Source: Paenibacillus sp. UNC451MF (GTDB lineage Bacteria; Bacillota; Bacilli; Paenibacillales; NBRC-103111). Taken from it: a stretch of DNA of 64,000 bases. The stretch spans positions 62,001-126,000 of the forward strand of contig NZ_JMLS01000023.1 in NCBI RefSeq assembly GCF_000686845.1. Reading direction: 5' to 3'. A program made the position numbers and the translations under genes. The notes below the pieces were generated by a model. The model worked only from the letters and a program-made list of their open reading frames with translations, did not search any database and was not told where the DNA came from. Shown one piece after another: positions 18,233 to 26,817 of the stretch (the stretch's first letter is position 1; each line of letters begins with the position of its first letter).

Positions 18233-19168
18233 TTACAGCCAATTTTTTTTGCGAAATAATACAAACATAGATATCCCTATGATGAACATAAAAATGACAG
18301 CAGCTACTCCGCCATATTCCCAATGAATGCCGGGGATATGCTCGAAATTCATCCCATAAATACCGGTAATGAAAGTCAATGGCATGAATATCGTCGTTAA
18401 GGCAGTAAAAATGCGCATAATTTCGTTGGCGCGATTTGATAGGCTGGATTGGTAAGCCTCACGTAAGTTGCCCATCAGATCCCGGAATGTATCGAACGTT
18501 TCCGAAATTTTTACGGCATTTTCATAGATATCTCCAAAATATTTTTTGAGCGGATCGCTGATCAGGCGAAGCTCTTTTTTATTAAGCGTATTGATTACTT
18601 CTTTTTGCGGTACGAGCACTTTCTTAAGCCATAATATTTCGCTTCGAAGACCGATAATCTCATTGAGATGCGATTTTTTCGTGTTCATGAGGATATCCTC
18701 TTCGAGCTTCTCTATCTTCGCTTCGATCCGGTCACCGACATTCGTATAATTATCGACGACAAGGTCGATCAAATGATATAAGAAGCGGTCGGGTGCAGTA
18801 ACTTCCTCTTCCCACAGCACCGGCTTCAAAACACGCAGCTCGTTAATTTTTTGCCTCGTAACCGTAATAATGTAATGTTTGCCGAGAAATATATTCAAGG
18901 CTCTCAGGAAAATTTCTTCATCATCGAACCGGATGCTATTGACCACAATAAAATAATGCGTGTCGTACAGCTCGATCTTTGGCCGCTGCTCTTCCTCAGT
19001 TAAACAGTCTTCCACCGCTAATTCGTGAAGATGAAATAAAGGCTGTAAAATAGTCAAATCATCAACGTCGGCATCGATCCAATAAAAACCGTGCTCCGGC
19101 GGTTCCATCGTTTGGGTAATATCCTCAATTAAAGTAAAAATGCCGTCCTGAACCAAACGTGCTTTCAT
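18233..19168 (-). CDS. corA: CorA-family magnesium/cobalt transporter
   Basis: The start is set at the ATG with first base 19168, behind AAGGGGTGGA; a GTG at 19177 is also in frame. The 311-residue protein has the large acidic, coiled-coil-rich cytoplasmic domain followed by two C-terminal membrane segments. The pore signature YGMNFEHIPG lies between them, and the positively charged tail FRKKNWL ends the protein. This layout is diagnostic of CorA channels for Mg2+ (some members carry Co2+ or Zn2+). A roughly 330-nt leader precedes it on the minus strand. Confidence 0.92.
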   Translation of the reverse strand: MKARLVQDGIFTLIEDITQTMEPPEHGFYWIDADVDDLTILQPLFHLHELAVEDCLTEEEQRPKIELYDTHYFIVVNSIRFDDEEIFLRALNIFLGKHYIITVTRQKINELRVLKPVLWEEEVTAPDRFLYHLIDLVVDNYTNVGDRIEAKIEKLEEDILMNTKKSHLNEIIGLRSEILWLKKVLVPQKEVINTLNKKELRLISDPLKKYFGDIYENAVKISETFDTFRDLMGNLREAYQSSLSNRANEIMRIFTALTTIFMPLTFITGIYGMNFEHIPGIHWEYGGVAAVIFMFIIGISMFVLFRKKNWL

Positions 19169-19215
19169 CTGCTCCACCCCTTCACATGGCTTGCTAAAGG
19201 CCTACCCTAGATATG

Positions 19216-19482
19216 TAACCATAAGGGCAGCCTTAAATCGGCTCGTGAGGAAATACAAACGGAAGAAACGTCGTTGATTCGTACGGACGGCACCTTCACC
19301 AGTAAATGAATTTATGGTTAAAGATAAGCTTGATCGCTGTGCATATGAATAAGCAAAGGAGAAGCCGGCGCATTGAAATCAACGGCGTAAGCCGTCGGCA
19401 TTCCAAACGAAATATTCGGTTGTAGTTGAACGCAGATACTACTCCTCGGGTCTCCGTCCATTTGTTTGGTGCACCCCTTTGC
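19216..19482 (-). ncRNA. Candidate structured 5' leader RNA of corA (unassigned)
   Basis: Two domains in this intergenic region are closed by perfect helices. TAACCATAA at 19216-19224 pairs with TTATGGTTA at 19312-19320, enclosing an AGCC/GGCT hairpin and a GTGAGG/CCTTCAC pair. GCAAAGG at 19353-19359 pairs with CCTTTGC at 19476-19482, enclosing an ACGGC/GCCGT hairpin. A minus-strand promoter at 19504-19532 would transcribe both into the corA mRNA. The pattern does not match the M-box, T-box, yybP-ykoY or ydaO elements as I know them. Strand and function are inference. Confidence 0.4.
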
Positions 19483-19503
19483 TAGTGTTGTCGAATTACT
19501 TGT

Positions 19504-19532
19504 CTAGTATAACTGTTCATTTGTTATGCTTC
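19504..19532 (-). promoter_or_regulatory. Minus-strand sigma-A-type promoter for corA
   Basis: On the minus strand TTGAAG (19527-19532) and TATACT (19504-19509) are separated by 17 bp. Transcription would begin near 19497, giving a leader of about 330 nt. Confidence 0.5.
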
Positions 19533-19646
19533 AAGGTGAAATCGATCGATTTTTGTTGTTTTCACTCTATATTACAGTATGCGATTTAAGGACATTGGTG
19601 CTTGATAGGGGAAGGGTTTTCCATCGCTGGATATTATTTTAACGTC

Positions 19647-19675
19647 TTGACGATAAAGTCGTTTTCGTATACAGT
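19647..19675 (+). promoter_or_regulatory. Promoter of the methionine operon
   Basis: TTGACG at 19647-19652 and TACAGT at 19670-19675 are separated by 17 bp, about 35 bp ahead of the SAM riboswitch. Confidence 0.6.
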
Positions 19676-19708
19676 ATGACTATAAACAACTTCATATCTA
19701 AGTTTCAA

Positions 19709-19853
19709 ACTCTTATCAAGAGCAGGTGGAGGGACTAGCCCGATGATACCCGGCAACCGACAGACCTTTCGGCATTCTCGCTATAAGCGGGAATGGAAGG
19801 AATGCACGGTGCTAAATCTTGCGGAAGCGTATGGCTTCTGAGAGATGAGAGAG
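19709..19853 (+). ncRNA. SAM-I riboswitch (S-box)
   Basis: The conserved S-box core is visible: CTCTTATCAAGAG starting P1/P2, then GGTGGAGGGACTAGCCC, GATGATACCCGGCAACC, the hairpin around CATTC, the GGTGCTAAATCTTGC segment and the closing GAGAGATGAGAG. High S-adenosylmethionine should favour the terminator that follows and shut off metA-metI-metC. Confidence 0.95.
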
Positions 19854-19870
19854 GACATTGTTAAATTGAC

Positions 19871-19906
19871 AAGGCCTTTCTCGTGCGCGCGAAAAAGGCC
19901 TTTTTT
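19871..19906 (+). terminator. SAM riboswitch-controlled terminator
   Basis: AAGGCCTTTCTCG pairs with CGAAAAAGGCCTT and is followed by TTTTTT. It is the expression platform between the S-box and metA. Confidence 0.9.
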
Positions 19907-19970
19907 AGTGCCTTTTTGCAGGAGTTTGCTTCCAAAAAATGAACACCTACAAAAAAGGAGTGACTGACCA

Positions 19971-20897
19971 ATGCCTATTAAAATTCCTGATCATTTGCCT
20001 GCAAGAGAAATTTTGCTGAACGAAAACATTTTCGTCATGGATGAAACGGTGGCTTTCCACCAAGATATTCGTCCGTTACGAATTGCTATATTAAACTTGA
20101 TGCCAACCAAGGAAACAACAGAGACTCAAATATTGCGTCTTATCGGCAATACGCCGCTGCAAGTGGAATTCGTGCTGCTGCATCCGAGGACGCATACGTC
20201 CAAGAACACTTCCGCAGAGCATCTGGAGCAATTTTACAAAACCTTTGATGATGTGCGTAACGAAAGATTCGACGGTCTCATCATTACAGGTGCTCCGGTA
20301 GAGCAGCTTGACTTTGAAGAAGTGAACTACTGGGAAGAGCTGACGCAAATTATGGAGTGGAGCAAAGAGAATGTGACATCGACCCTGCATATATGCTGGG
20401 CTGCTCAAGCCGGCTTGTATCACCACTTCGATGTTCCTAAATATCCTTTGGAGCAAAAGATGTTCGGCGTGTTTACTCATCTCGTGAACACCCACAACGT
20501 GAAACTGCTTCGCGGCTTTGACGAAATGTTCTTTGTTCCTCAATCCCGTCATACGGAAGTACGCAGAGAAGATATTGAAAATCATCCTGAGCTCGAAATC
20601 TTGTCCGAATCTCCGGAAGCGGGAGTGTATATCGTCGGGACGAAGGACGGCAAGCAAATTTTTGTAACCGGACATTCGGAATATGATGCGTGTACACTGA
20701 AATATGAGTATGACCGTGACGTGAACAAAGGTATGGATGTGGCGGTACCGAAAAATTATTATCCGAAAGATGATCCGACCCAACCGCCGCTCGTATCCTG
20801 GAGAGCGCACGCGAACCTGTTGTTTTCCAACTGGTTGAACTACTATGTTTACCAAGAGACGCCGTTTGATCTGCACAAGGAGGAGTACTGTATATGA
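19971..20897 (+). CDS. metA: Homoserine O-acyltransferase (probably acetyl-CoA specific)
   Basis: MetA activates homoserine for methionine synthesis. The 308-residue protein has catalytic C142 in HICWAAQAG and H235/E237 in TGHSEYD. Residue 111 is Glu (GAPVEQLDF); published work on MetA links Glu at this position to acetyl-CoA use and Gly to succinyl-CoA, so O-acetylhomoserine is the likely product. It is the first gene after the SAM riboswitch, and its stop overlaps the metI start by 4 bp (ATGA). Confidence 0.95.
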   Translation: MPIKIPDHLPAREILLNENIFVMDETVAFHQDIRPLRIAILNLMPTKETTETQILRLIGNTPLQVEFVLLHPRTHTSKNTSAEHLEQFYKTFDDVRNERFDGLIITGAPVEQLDFEEVNYWEELTQIMEWSKENVTSTLHICWAAQAGLYHHFDVPKYPLEQKMFGVFTHLVNTHNVKLLRGFDEMFFVPQSRHTEVRREDIENHPELEILSESPEAGVYIVGTKDGKQIFVTGHSEYDACTLKYEYDRDVNKGMDVAVPKNYYPKDDPTQPPLVSWRAHANLLFSNWLNYYVYQETPFDLHKEEYCI

Positions 20898-22072
20898 ACG
20901 AAAACAAGAAGTTACAAATAGAGAGCCGATTGGCACAAATCGGTTCGCAAGAGGAGCCGGTAACCGGAGCGGTCAGCTTTCCGATCTACCAATCCACGGC
21001 TTTCCGTCATCCGAAGCTTGGTCAAAGCACCGGCTTTGATTATGCCCGTACAAAAAGCCCTACACGCAAGGTGTTAGAGGATGCTATTGCAGGTCTAGAG
21101 TCCGGCGATGCCGGATTCGCCTGCAGCTCCGGTATGGCTGCACTGCAAACGATTTTTGCGCTGTTCAGTCAAGGCGATCATTTGATCGTTTCGCTTGATC
21201 TGTATGGCGGGACTTACCGTTTGCTGGAGAAGATCATGTCGCGTTTTGGTGTAACCGCAACATATGTGGACACGAATGATCTGGATGCACTCGAGTCCAA
21301 CTACCGCTCTAATACGAAAGCTGTGTTGATCGAAACCCCGACGAACCCGCTGATGATGATTACCGATCTGGAGCTTGTTTGCGGCTGGGCCAACAAAAAA
21401 GGCATTTTGTCTATCGTAGACAATACGCTGCTGACACCATTTTTCCAACGTCCGATCGAACTCGGAGCCGATATCGTCATTCATAGCGCCACCAAATATT
21501 TGGGAGGACATAACGATGTCCTCGCAGGTTTGATTGTTACCAAGGGTAAAGAGCTGTCGGAGCAAATGGCATTTTTGCATAACTCCATTGGAGCTGTATT
21601 GAATCCGCAGGACAGCTGGCTGTTGATGCGCGGCATGAAAACATTGGCGATTCGCATGGAGCGCCATCAATATAATGCAACGAAAGTCGCTGAGTTCTTG
21701 TTGAATCACCCTCAAGTGGAATCCGTATACTATCCTGCATTGGAAAGTCATCCGGGCCACGAGATTCAGAAGAAGCAATCGTCGGGTAATACCGGTATTT
21801 TCTCCTTCAAAATGAAGGATGCCCGTTATATTGAGCCGATCCTACGCCATATTCAACTGATTGCTTTTGCTGAAAGCTTGGGTGGGGTTGAGTCATTGAT
21901 GACCTATCCTGCGGTTCAGACGCATGCGGATATTCCAGAAGAGATTCGTCGTCAAGTAGGTGTTGACGACCGTTTGCTTCGATATTCGGTAGGGATCGAG
22001 CATGTAGATGATCTGATCGCGGATCTGTCGAGAGCTATTGATTTAGCGCAAGAGGAAATTGAGGGGGCTTAA
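20894..22072 (+). CDS. metI: Cystathionine gamma-synthase / O-acetylhomoserine thiolyase (MetI type)
   Basis: The 392-residue Cys/Met-metabolism PLP enzyme has the family features [22 protein letters not shown], the cofactor Asp in [10 protein letters not shown], and the Schiff-base lysine K201 in [12 protein letters not shown]. It is placed between metA and metC, where Bacillus MetI joins O-acetylhomoserine with cysteine (or sulfide). It is translationally coupled to metA by an ATGA overlap, with AAGGAGG inside the metA end. Which of the two PLP enzymes is the synthase and which the lyase rests on gene order and resemblance to Bacillus MetI/MetC. Confidence 0.9.
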   Translation: MNENKKLQIESRLAQIGSQEEPVTGAVSFPIYQSTAFRHPKLGQSTGFDYARTKSPTRKVLEDAIAGLESGDAGFACSSGMAALQTIFALFSQGDHLIVSLDLYGGTYRLLEKIMSRFGVTATYVDTNDLDALESNYRSNTKAVLIETPTNPLMMITDLELVCGWANKKGILSIVDNTLLTPFFQRPIELGADIVIHSATKYLGGHNDVLAGLIVTKGKELSEQMAFLHNSIGAVLNPQDSWLLMRGMKTLAIRMERHQYNATKVAEFLLNHPQVESVYYPALESHPGHEIQKKQSSGNTGIFSFKMKDARYIEPILRHIQLIAFAESLGGVESLMTYPAVQTHADIPEEIRRQVGVDDRLLRYSVGIEHVDDLIADLSRAIDLAQEEIEGA

Positions 22073-22079
22073 AGCTGGA

Positions 22080-23252
22080 ATGGCCGGGAATAACAACAAG
22101 AGCCCACACGCGAATCGACAATTTGCAACGAAGCTGATTCATTTCGGAGCAGAGATTGATCCAAGAACGGGCGCCTCAAGTGTACCCATTTATCAAGCTT
22201 CTACCTTTCATCAGTTTTCTCTGGATGAGCCTCAGGAGTATAATTATTCCCGCTGGGGGAATCCGACACGTCAAGCGCTGGAGGATTATATCGCTCTCCT
22301 GGAGGGCGGTACCCATGGTTTTGCTTTCGCTTCAGGAATGGCGGCCATATCGGCGGCTTTCATGCTGCTGTCTGCCGGGGATCATGTCATTTGTACAGAG
22401 GACGTCTACGGCGGAACGTATCGACTTCTGAACTCGATCATGACTCGGATGAACATAGAAACTACATTTGTCGATATGACCGATCTTGATCAACTGAAGG
22501 CGGCACATAAGCCGAATACGAAGGTTGTCTACTTGGAGACCCCGTCAAATCCGACGCTAAAGATTACCAATATTGCTCAAGTTACAGCTTGGGCTAAGAA
22601 GCAGGGCCTTCTGACGATACTCGACAATACGTTCATGACCCCATATCACCAGCGCCCAATCGAATTCGGAGTCGATATCGTATTACACAGTGCGACCAAA
22701 TTTTTGGGAGGCCATAGTGACGTAACGGCTGGCTTGGCTGTTGTAGCTGACGATACTCTTGGAAACCAGCTGATGCAGGTGCAGAACGTGCTTGGAACGA
22801 TTCTAGGAGTATACGATTGCTGGCTGCTGATGCGCGGCATGAAGACGCTGCAGACACGGATGGAAGCGCATGAAATCAGTGCAAGGCGTCTTGCTGACTG
22901 GCTTTCTTCTCATCCATTCGTAGACAAGGTGTACTACCCTGGACTGCCGAATCACCCAGGTCGAGAGATCCATGAGAAGCAATCCAAAGGCTATGGAGCC
23001 GTCGTTTCCTTCGACGTAGGCTCGGAAGAGCGCGCCAAGCAGGTGCTTGGCAAAGTACAAATACCGCTCGTTGCTGTTAGCTTGGGAGCTGTTGAGAGTA
23101 TCTTGTCATATCCCGCTTTGATGTCTCACGCGGCGATGCCTAGGGAAGTGCGGCTCGAAAGAGGCATTACCGACGGCCTTGTTCGCTACTCCGTTGGCTT
23201 AGAGAACATAGATGATATTATCGAAGATTTGGACCAAGCTTTGCGCGATTAA
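22080..23252 (+). CDS. metC: Cystathionine beta-lyase (MetC/PatB-like, Cys/Met PLP family)
   Basis: The start is placed at ATG 22080, with GAGGGGG inside the metI end; a TTG at 22059 is also in frame. The 390-residue protein is a paralogue of the preceding gene: YNYSRWGNPTRQALE, FASGMAAISA, TILDNTFMTPY and Schiff-base K207 in HSATKFLGGHSD. It would cleave cystathionine to homocysteine, the last step before methylation. Methionine synthase is not in this window. Confidence 0.9.
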   Translation: MAGNNNKSPHANRQFATKLIHFGAEIDPRTGASSVPIYQASTFHQFSLDEPQEYNYSRWGNPTRQALEDYIALLEGGTHGFAFASGMAAISAAFMLLSAGDHVICTEDVYGGTYRLLNSIMTRMNIETTFVDMTDLDQLKAAHKPNTKVVYLETPSNPTLKITNIAQVTAWAKKQGLLTILDNTFMTPYHQRPIEFGVDIVLHSATKFLGGHSDVTAGLAVVADDTLGNQLMQVQNVLGTILGVYDCWLLMRGMKTLQTRMEAHEISARRLADWLSSHPFVDKVYYPGLPNHPGREIHEKQSKGYGAVVSFDVGSEERAKQVLGKVQIPLVAVSLGAVESILSYPALMSHAAMPREVRLERGITDGLVRYSVGLENIDDIIEDLDQALRD

Positions 23253-23263
23253 TAAATATAGGA

Positions 23264-23302
23264 AAGCCGGTTAGATGCCTTACGCATTTGACCGGTTTTT
23301 TT
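23264..23302 (+). terminator. Intrinsic terminator of the methionine operon
   Basis: AAGCCGGTTAGATGC pairs with GCATTTGACCGGTTT around a CTTAC loop, with a T run. Confidence 0.8.
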
Positions 23303-23469
23303 GTGTTTGAAGCCGGTATAGCAACGGTTGACAGCATATTTCGACAAGGGTAGTTCTAAAGCATTATTTTGGGCCAATAGCCTCTTTCCTAGGACATTAT
23401 GTCTATTCAACGTTAGGGTCTCATGTTATGATGGTTCAAAAAGGTGCTCGCAGGTAGAGGGGGAAAAAA

Positions 23470-24846
23470 ATGCCGTCGCTTTTTATCAATATGTGGAAAC
23501 AACGATTCAAAATGCTTTCCTATTTACCCTTCTCCAACCGTTCCCTGAAATATTTTCCTCCTGAGTTTATATTACGCGATCCCGTTACCTCGATGGTAAA
23601 GCAGCAGCGTCTCCAAGGTAAGGGCTGCAATTTGATCTTGTTTCATATGGAGGATGTTCATCAGCTATTCTCAACGTACTCTTATTCAAGCATTCAAAAG
23701 CTGCAGCAGCAAATCAATGATACGATAATGGACATGCTGCCGCAGTACTTTAAGCATCAGGATATAATCGGCATTAAACGATTCGGTCATGAAGATATTT
23801 GCTTGTTTGTGAAGCAGCAGCCAAGCTTTTCCTATGATACCCTTCAACAAAAAGGGCAGCAGTTGTGCGCGGAGCTGCAAGCCAGCTTGCGTATGCCAGG
23901 CTTTGCCAAGCAAGAGAGCTCTTTTTCCTTCCAATCCGGCTGTTATATGATGGGTCCTGAAATGGAGAATATCGAAGTAGCGATTCAATTCGCCTATCGG
24001 TATGCTTTGTCTATTGCTACAAAGAGGCTGCCTGTTCATTTCTCCCAATCAAGGCAACAGCTAATTGATATAATAGAGACGGAGAATATTTCCGTATTAG
24101 CCCAACCAATTATGAATTTAACGAGCGGAGACATCTTTGGATGGGAAATATTGACCCGCGGTCCACAAAATACTCCTTTTCACAGCCCTGCCGAGCTGTT
24201 TGATTTTGCTTATCAGGCGGATGTGCTGTCTAAAATGGAGTTTTTGGTCATGAAAAAAGCTTTCGAGGAAATGTCTAAACGAAGCATCAAGGAACAAGTG
24301 TTTATTAATATAACGCCTGTGACGTTATCTCATCCGTTATTGCTGGAGCAATTGCTGATGCTTCTAAAAGAGCATCCTTCGGTGGCTCCGTCCCAGATCG
24401 TACTAGAAATAACGGAGCGGCATGCAATTCGAGATTTTAATTTCATGGGAGCGTTGATGGCCAAATACCGTTCTCTTGGCTTCCGATTCGCCGTAGACGA
24501 TGCGGGTGCAGGTTATTCCAGCCTTCAATCGATCACAGAGCTCATTCCCGACATCATCAAAATTGACAAGTCCGTCATTCAAAATATCGATCAAATGACC
24601 GTGAAGCAATCCCTGCTTCGCTCGCTCATGCATTTTGCCGAAAACATTAATTGTCAGGTTATTGCAGAGGGCGTAGAACGCGAAGAGGAAGCGGAGATGC
24701 TGTACGATTTGAAGGTGCAAATGGGACAAGGCTTCTACTTTGCAAGACCGGAGCCTTTGGCGGCAGACCAGGAACGAGTGCAGCGGTTCGATCTGCTAAA
24801 AGCAAAAATTCAACGCAGCCGCCAAGCGAACATGGTGCTGGTATAA
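23470..24846 (+). CDS. EAL-domain cyclic-di-GMP phosphodiesterase
   Basis: The 458-residue protein has a C-terminal EAL domain (about 200-440) with an intact active site: EILTR (E226), FINITP, LEITER, DDAGAGYSS, IKIDKS, IAEGVE and QGFYFARP. It should hydrolyse c-di-GMP. The N-terminal 190 residues show no intact GGDEF motif or membrane segment and may be a degenerate GGDEF-like or sensory region. GTAGAGGGGG precedes ATG 23470. It is monocistronic, with a weak terminator behind it. Confidence 0.88.
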   Translation: MPSLFINMWKQRFKMLSYLPFSNRSLKYFPPEFILRDPVTSMVKQQRLQGKGCNLILFHMEDVHQLFSTYSYSSIQKLQQQINDTIMDMLPQYFKHQDIIGIKRFGHEDICLFVKQQPSFSYDTLQQKGQQLCAELQASLRMPGFAKQESSFSFQSGCYMMGPEMENIEVAIQFAYRYALSIATKRLPVHFSQSRQQLIDIIETENISVLAQPIMNLTSGDIFGWEILTRGPQNTPFHSPAELFDFAYQADVLSKMEFLVMKKAFEEMSKRSIKEQVFINITPVTLSHPLLLEQLLMLLKEHPSVAPSQIVLEITERHAIRDFNFMGALMAKYRSLGFRFAVDDAGAGYSSLQSITELIPDIIKIDKSVIQNIDQMTVKQSLLRSLMHFAENINCQVIAEGVEREEEAEMLYDLKVQMGQGFYFARPEPLAADQERVQRFDLLKAKIQRSRQANMVLV

Positions 24847-24862
24847 TTGCCAAAAGTGTGTC

Positions 24863-24911
24863 AGGAGATTGTCGGAGCGGGGAGAAGCCTCGATCTGCCA
24901 GTCTCTTTTTT
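24863..24911 (+). terminator. Probable terminator after the EAL gene
   Basis: GAGATTG pairs with CAGTCTC (one wobble) across a long loop and is followed by a T run. Confidence 0.5.
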
Positions 24912-25008
24912 AATGACTAGGCCCTCGGTTTGTGGTACGATTATTGTAAAGTTTTTTCGTATGCAAAATATTTTTTGTCATTAGCTAGCAAAAAGGAGTG
25001 AGCACAGG

Positions 25009-26145
25009 ATGAGTTCAATCGACCGCATCCTCGATAGTGCGCTGGCCGGAAACCGAATCAGTCTTGAAGACTGTATTCAATTATATGAATCGGATCAGAT
25101 TGAAAAGATGGGCCATGTCGCAAATCAAATTATGTTGAGGCATCATCCGGACCCGATCACAACCTTTGTTATCGGTCGCAATATTAATTATACGAACATA
25201 TGTGATGTGTACTGCCGTTTTTGCGCATTTTACCGTGCGCCAGGCTCTAGTGAAGGCTATGTGCTTCCAGATGAGACCATCTTCCAGAAAATCCAGGAGA
25301 CACTGGACGTTAACGGTACAGAAATTCTCATGCAGGGAGGAACGAATCCGAACCTTCCTTTTACGTATTATACGAATTTGCTTCGCGAGATTAAGAAGCG
25401 CTTTGATATTACGATGCACTCTTTCTCTCCTGCCGAGATATTGAAGATGAAAGAAATGTCTGGCGGTTTAACGCTCGAAGAGGTTATGAGAGAGCTGAAC
25501 ATGGCTGGATTAGATTCTCTTCCGGGAGGCGGAGGCGAAATCCTAGATGACCGTACAAGACGCAAGATCAGCCGTTTAAAAGGCTCCTGGCGGGATTGGA
25601 TGGACGTTATGCAGATGGCTCATAAGATCGGCATGTCCACCACTGCCACGATGGTTATCGGCTTCGGAGAATCGATGGAAGAGCGCGCGCTGCACTTGCT
25701 TCGCGTTCGTGATGCTCAAGACGAATGTATTGCGAACAAGTATAATTCGCCTGGATTTTTGGCATTTATTTCTTGGACGTTCCAGCCGGATAACACGAAT
25801 CTGAAGGCCGACAAACTCGGACCTCAGGATTATCTGAAGAACGTTGCCATTAGCCGCATTATGCTGGACAATATTCCTCACTTCCAATCCTCGTGGGTTA
25901 CGATGGGTCCGGAGGTCGGCAAGCAGTCGCTCCATTTTGGCTGCAACGACTTCGGCAGCACCATGATCGAGGAAAACGTCGTTTCCGCGGCAGGAACGAC
26001 ACACAAGGTCAACATCGGCTCGACGCTGCAAATCATCCGCGAAGCCGGCAAAATCCCGGCACAGCGAAATACACGCTACGAAATCCTGCGTGTGTTTGAC
26101 AATGAGGAAGATAAGGTTGACAACGACTTTGTAATGCAGAACTAA
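25009..26145 (+). CDS. mqnC: Cyclic dehypoxanthine futalosine synthase (radical SAM)
   Basis: MqnC cyclises dehypoxanthine futalosine in the futalosine route to menaquinone. The 378-residue protein has the radical-SAM cluster ligands C65, C69 and C72 in CDVYCRFC, then GTEILMQGGTNP, HSFSPAEI, GLDSLPGGGGEI and FISWTFQPDNT, all characteristic of MqnC/MqnE enzymes, and DNIPHFQSSWVTMG near the end. AAAGGAGTGAG precedes ATG 25009. No other mqn genes are in this window. Confidence 0.9.
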   Translation: MSSIDRILDSALAGNRISLEDCIQLYESDQIEKMGHVANQIMLRHHPDPITTFVIGRNINYTNICDVYCRFCAFYRAPGSSEGYVLPDETIFQKIQETLDVNGTEILMQGGTNPNLPFTYYTNLLREIKKRFDITMHSFSPAEILKMKEMSGGLTLEEVMRELNMAGLDSLPGGGGEILDDRTRRKISRLKGSWRDWMDVMQMAHKIGMSTTATMVIGFGESMEERALHLLRVRDAQDECIANKYNSPGFLAFISWTFQPDNTNLKADKLGPQDYLKNVAISRIMLDNIPHFQSSWVTMGPEVGKQSLHFGCNDFGSTMIEENVVSAAGTTHKVNIGSTLQIIREAGKIPAQRNTRYEILRVFDNEEDKVDNDFVMQN

Positions 26146-26152
26146 TAAGCTC

Positions 26153-26191
26153 CAGATCCTGTGAAGATACCTCTTTCGCAGGGTCTTTTTT
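26153..26191 (+). terminator. Intrinsic terminator after mqnC
   Basis: AGATCCTGTGAAG pairs with CTTTCGCAGGGTCT and is followed by a T run. Confidence 0.75.
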
Positions 26192-26271
26192 CTATGTTTA
26201 AAATTTGTTGTTGCTATCTTTTGAGAAAAAGGGCATTATAAACACGAGTAAAGGACAACGGGGGAGTACAC

Positions 26272-26616
26272 ATGAGCAAGCAGTACGAGATGAATACAGT
26301 ATTAGTTACGGCTTATGCCAAGGCACCTCAAGGCAGCGCAATGTATGAGGTTTATAAGCATGCAGGAATCATATTGGAGATTGATCCCAGCGATGACACC
26401 ATTGTAGATGTTGAGTTTACTTTTATAACGGATTTGGCGAAAGATTTCATTCGGCGGCTGTTGGTCGGCTATTCATTATCTAACGGGATTGAAGATTTGA
26501 TCAAGCGAATCGAGTCTCATTACCTTACACCTTCGACGAATTCCGTGATTGTCGCTTTAAAAGCAGCGAACAAACGTTACTTTGAGAAAAAACATTTGAC
26601 GAATTCTGTCGAATAG
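26272..26616 (+). CDS. DUF3870-like small protein
   Basis: The 114-residue soluble protein resembles the DUF3870 family: YAKAPQGSAMYEVYKHAG near the N-terminus, DVEFTFITDLAKDFI, and GIEDLIKRIESHY with a basic C-terminus. Function is unknown. CGGGGGAG precedes ATG 26272. The promoter of the next catabolic cluster overlaps the end of this gene, so the two are neighbours but probably separate units; DUF3870 genes near acyl-CoA genes would be worth a context check. Confidence 0.65.
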   Translation: MSKQYEMNTVLVTAYAKAPQGSAMYEVYKHAGIILEIDPSDDTIVDVEFTFITDLAKDFIRRLLVGYSLSNGIEDLIKRIESHYLTPSTNSVIVALKAANKRYFEKKHLTNSVE

Positions 26617-26625
26617 GCGTATAAT
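26596..26625 (+). promoter_or_regulatory. Strong sigma-A-type promoter of the catabolic cluster
   Basis: TTGACG at 26596-26601 and a perfect TATAAT at 26620-26625 are separated by 18 bp and overlap the end of the DUF3870 gene. Transcription should start near 26632, leaving a leader of about 185 nt. Confidence 0.7.
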
Positions 26626-26708
26626 GAAACCGTAATCAAAAAAGAATACTGAAGTCTTCGAAGAGCATATTCTTAATGATGAAATTAAACATTTCATATT
26701 AATTTAAG

Positions 26709-26784
26709 AAAACCTAGCTTTTCCAAAACGACGATAAGAGATTTTTATTTTCTTATTTCTTTTGGTAAGCCTAGGTTTTTTTTG
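26709..26784 (+). terminator. Leader terminator hairpin 1 (candidate attenuator)
   Basis: AAAACCTA (26709-26716) pairs with TAGGTTTT (26772-26779). Past one bulged C, GCTT pairs with AAGC; then CCAAAA (26723-26728) pairs with TTTTGG (26760-26765) and ATAAGA with TCTTAT. A run of T residues follows. It lies in the leader between the promoter at 26596-26625 and ATG 26818, after a separate hairpin at 26671-26701. The hairpin at 29876-29936 shares its core. Confidence 0.6.
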
Positions 26785-26817
26785 TTTTCATTTTTATTTT
26801 GTAAAGGTGATGATCTG

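Noticed and set aside
19169-19497. M-box, yybP-ykoY, NiCo, ydaO or T-box assignment for the corA leader
   Set aside because: None of the conserved core sequences of these elements could be aligned, so only an unassigned structured leader is claimed.
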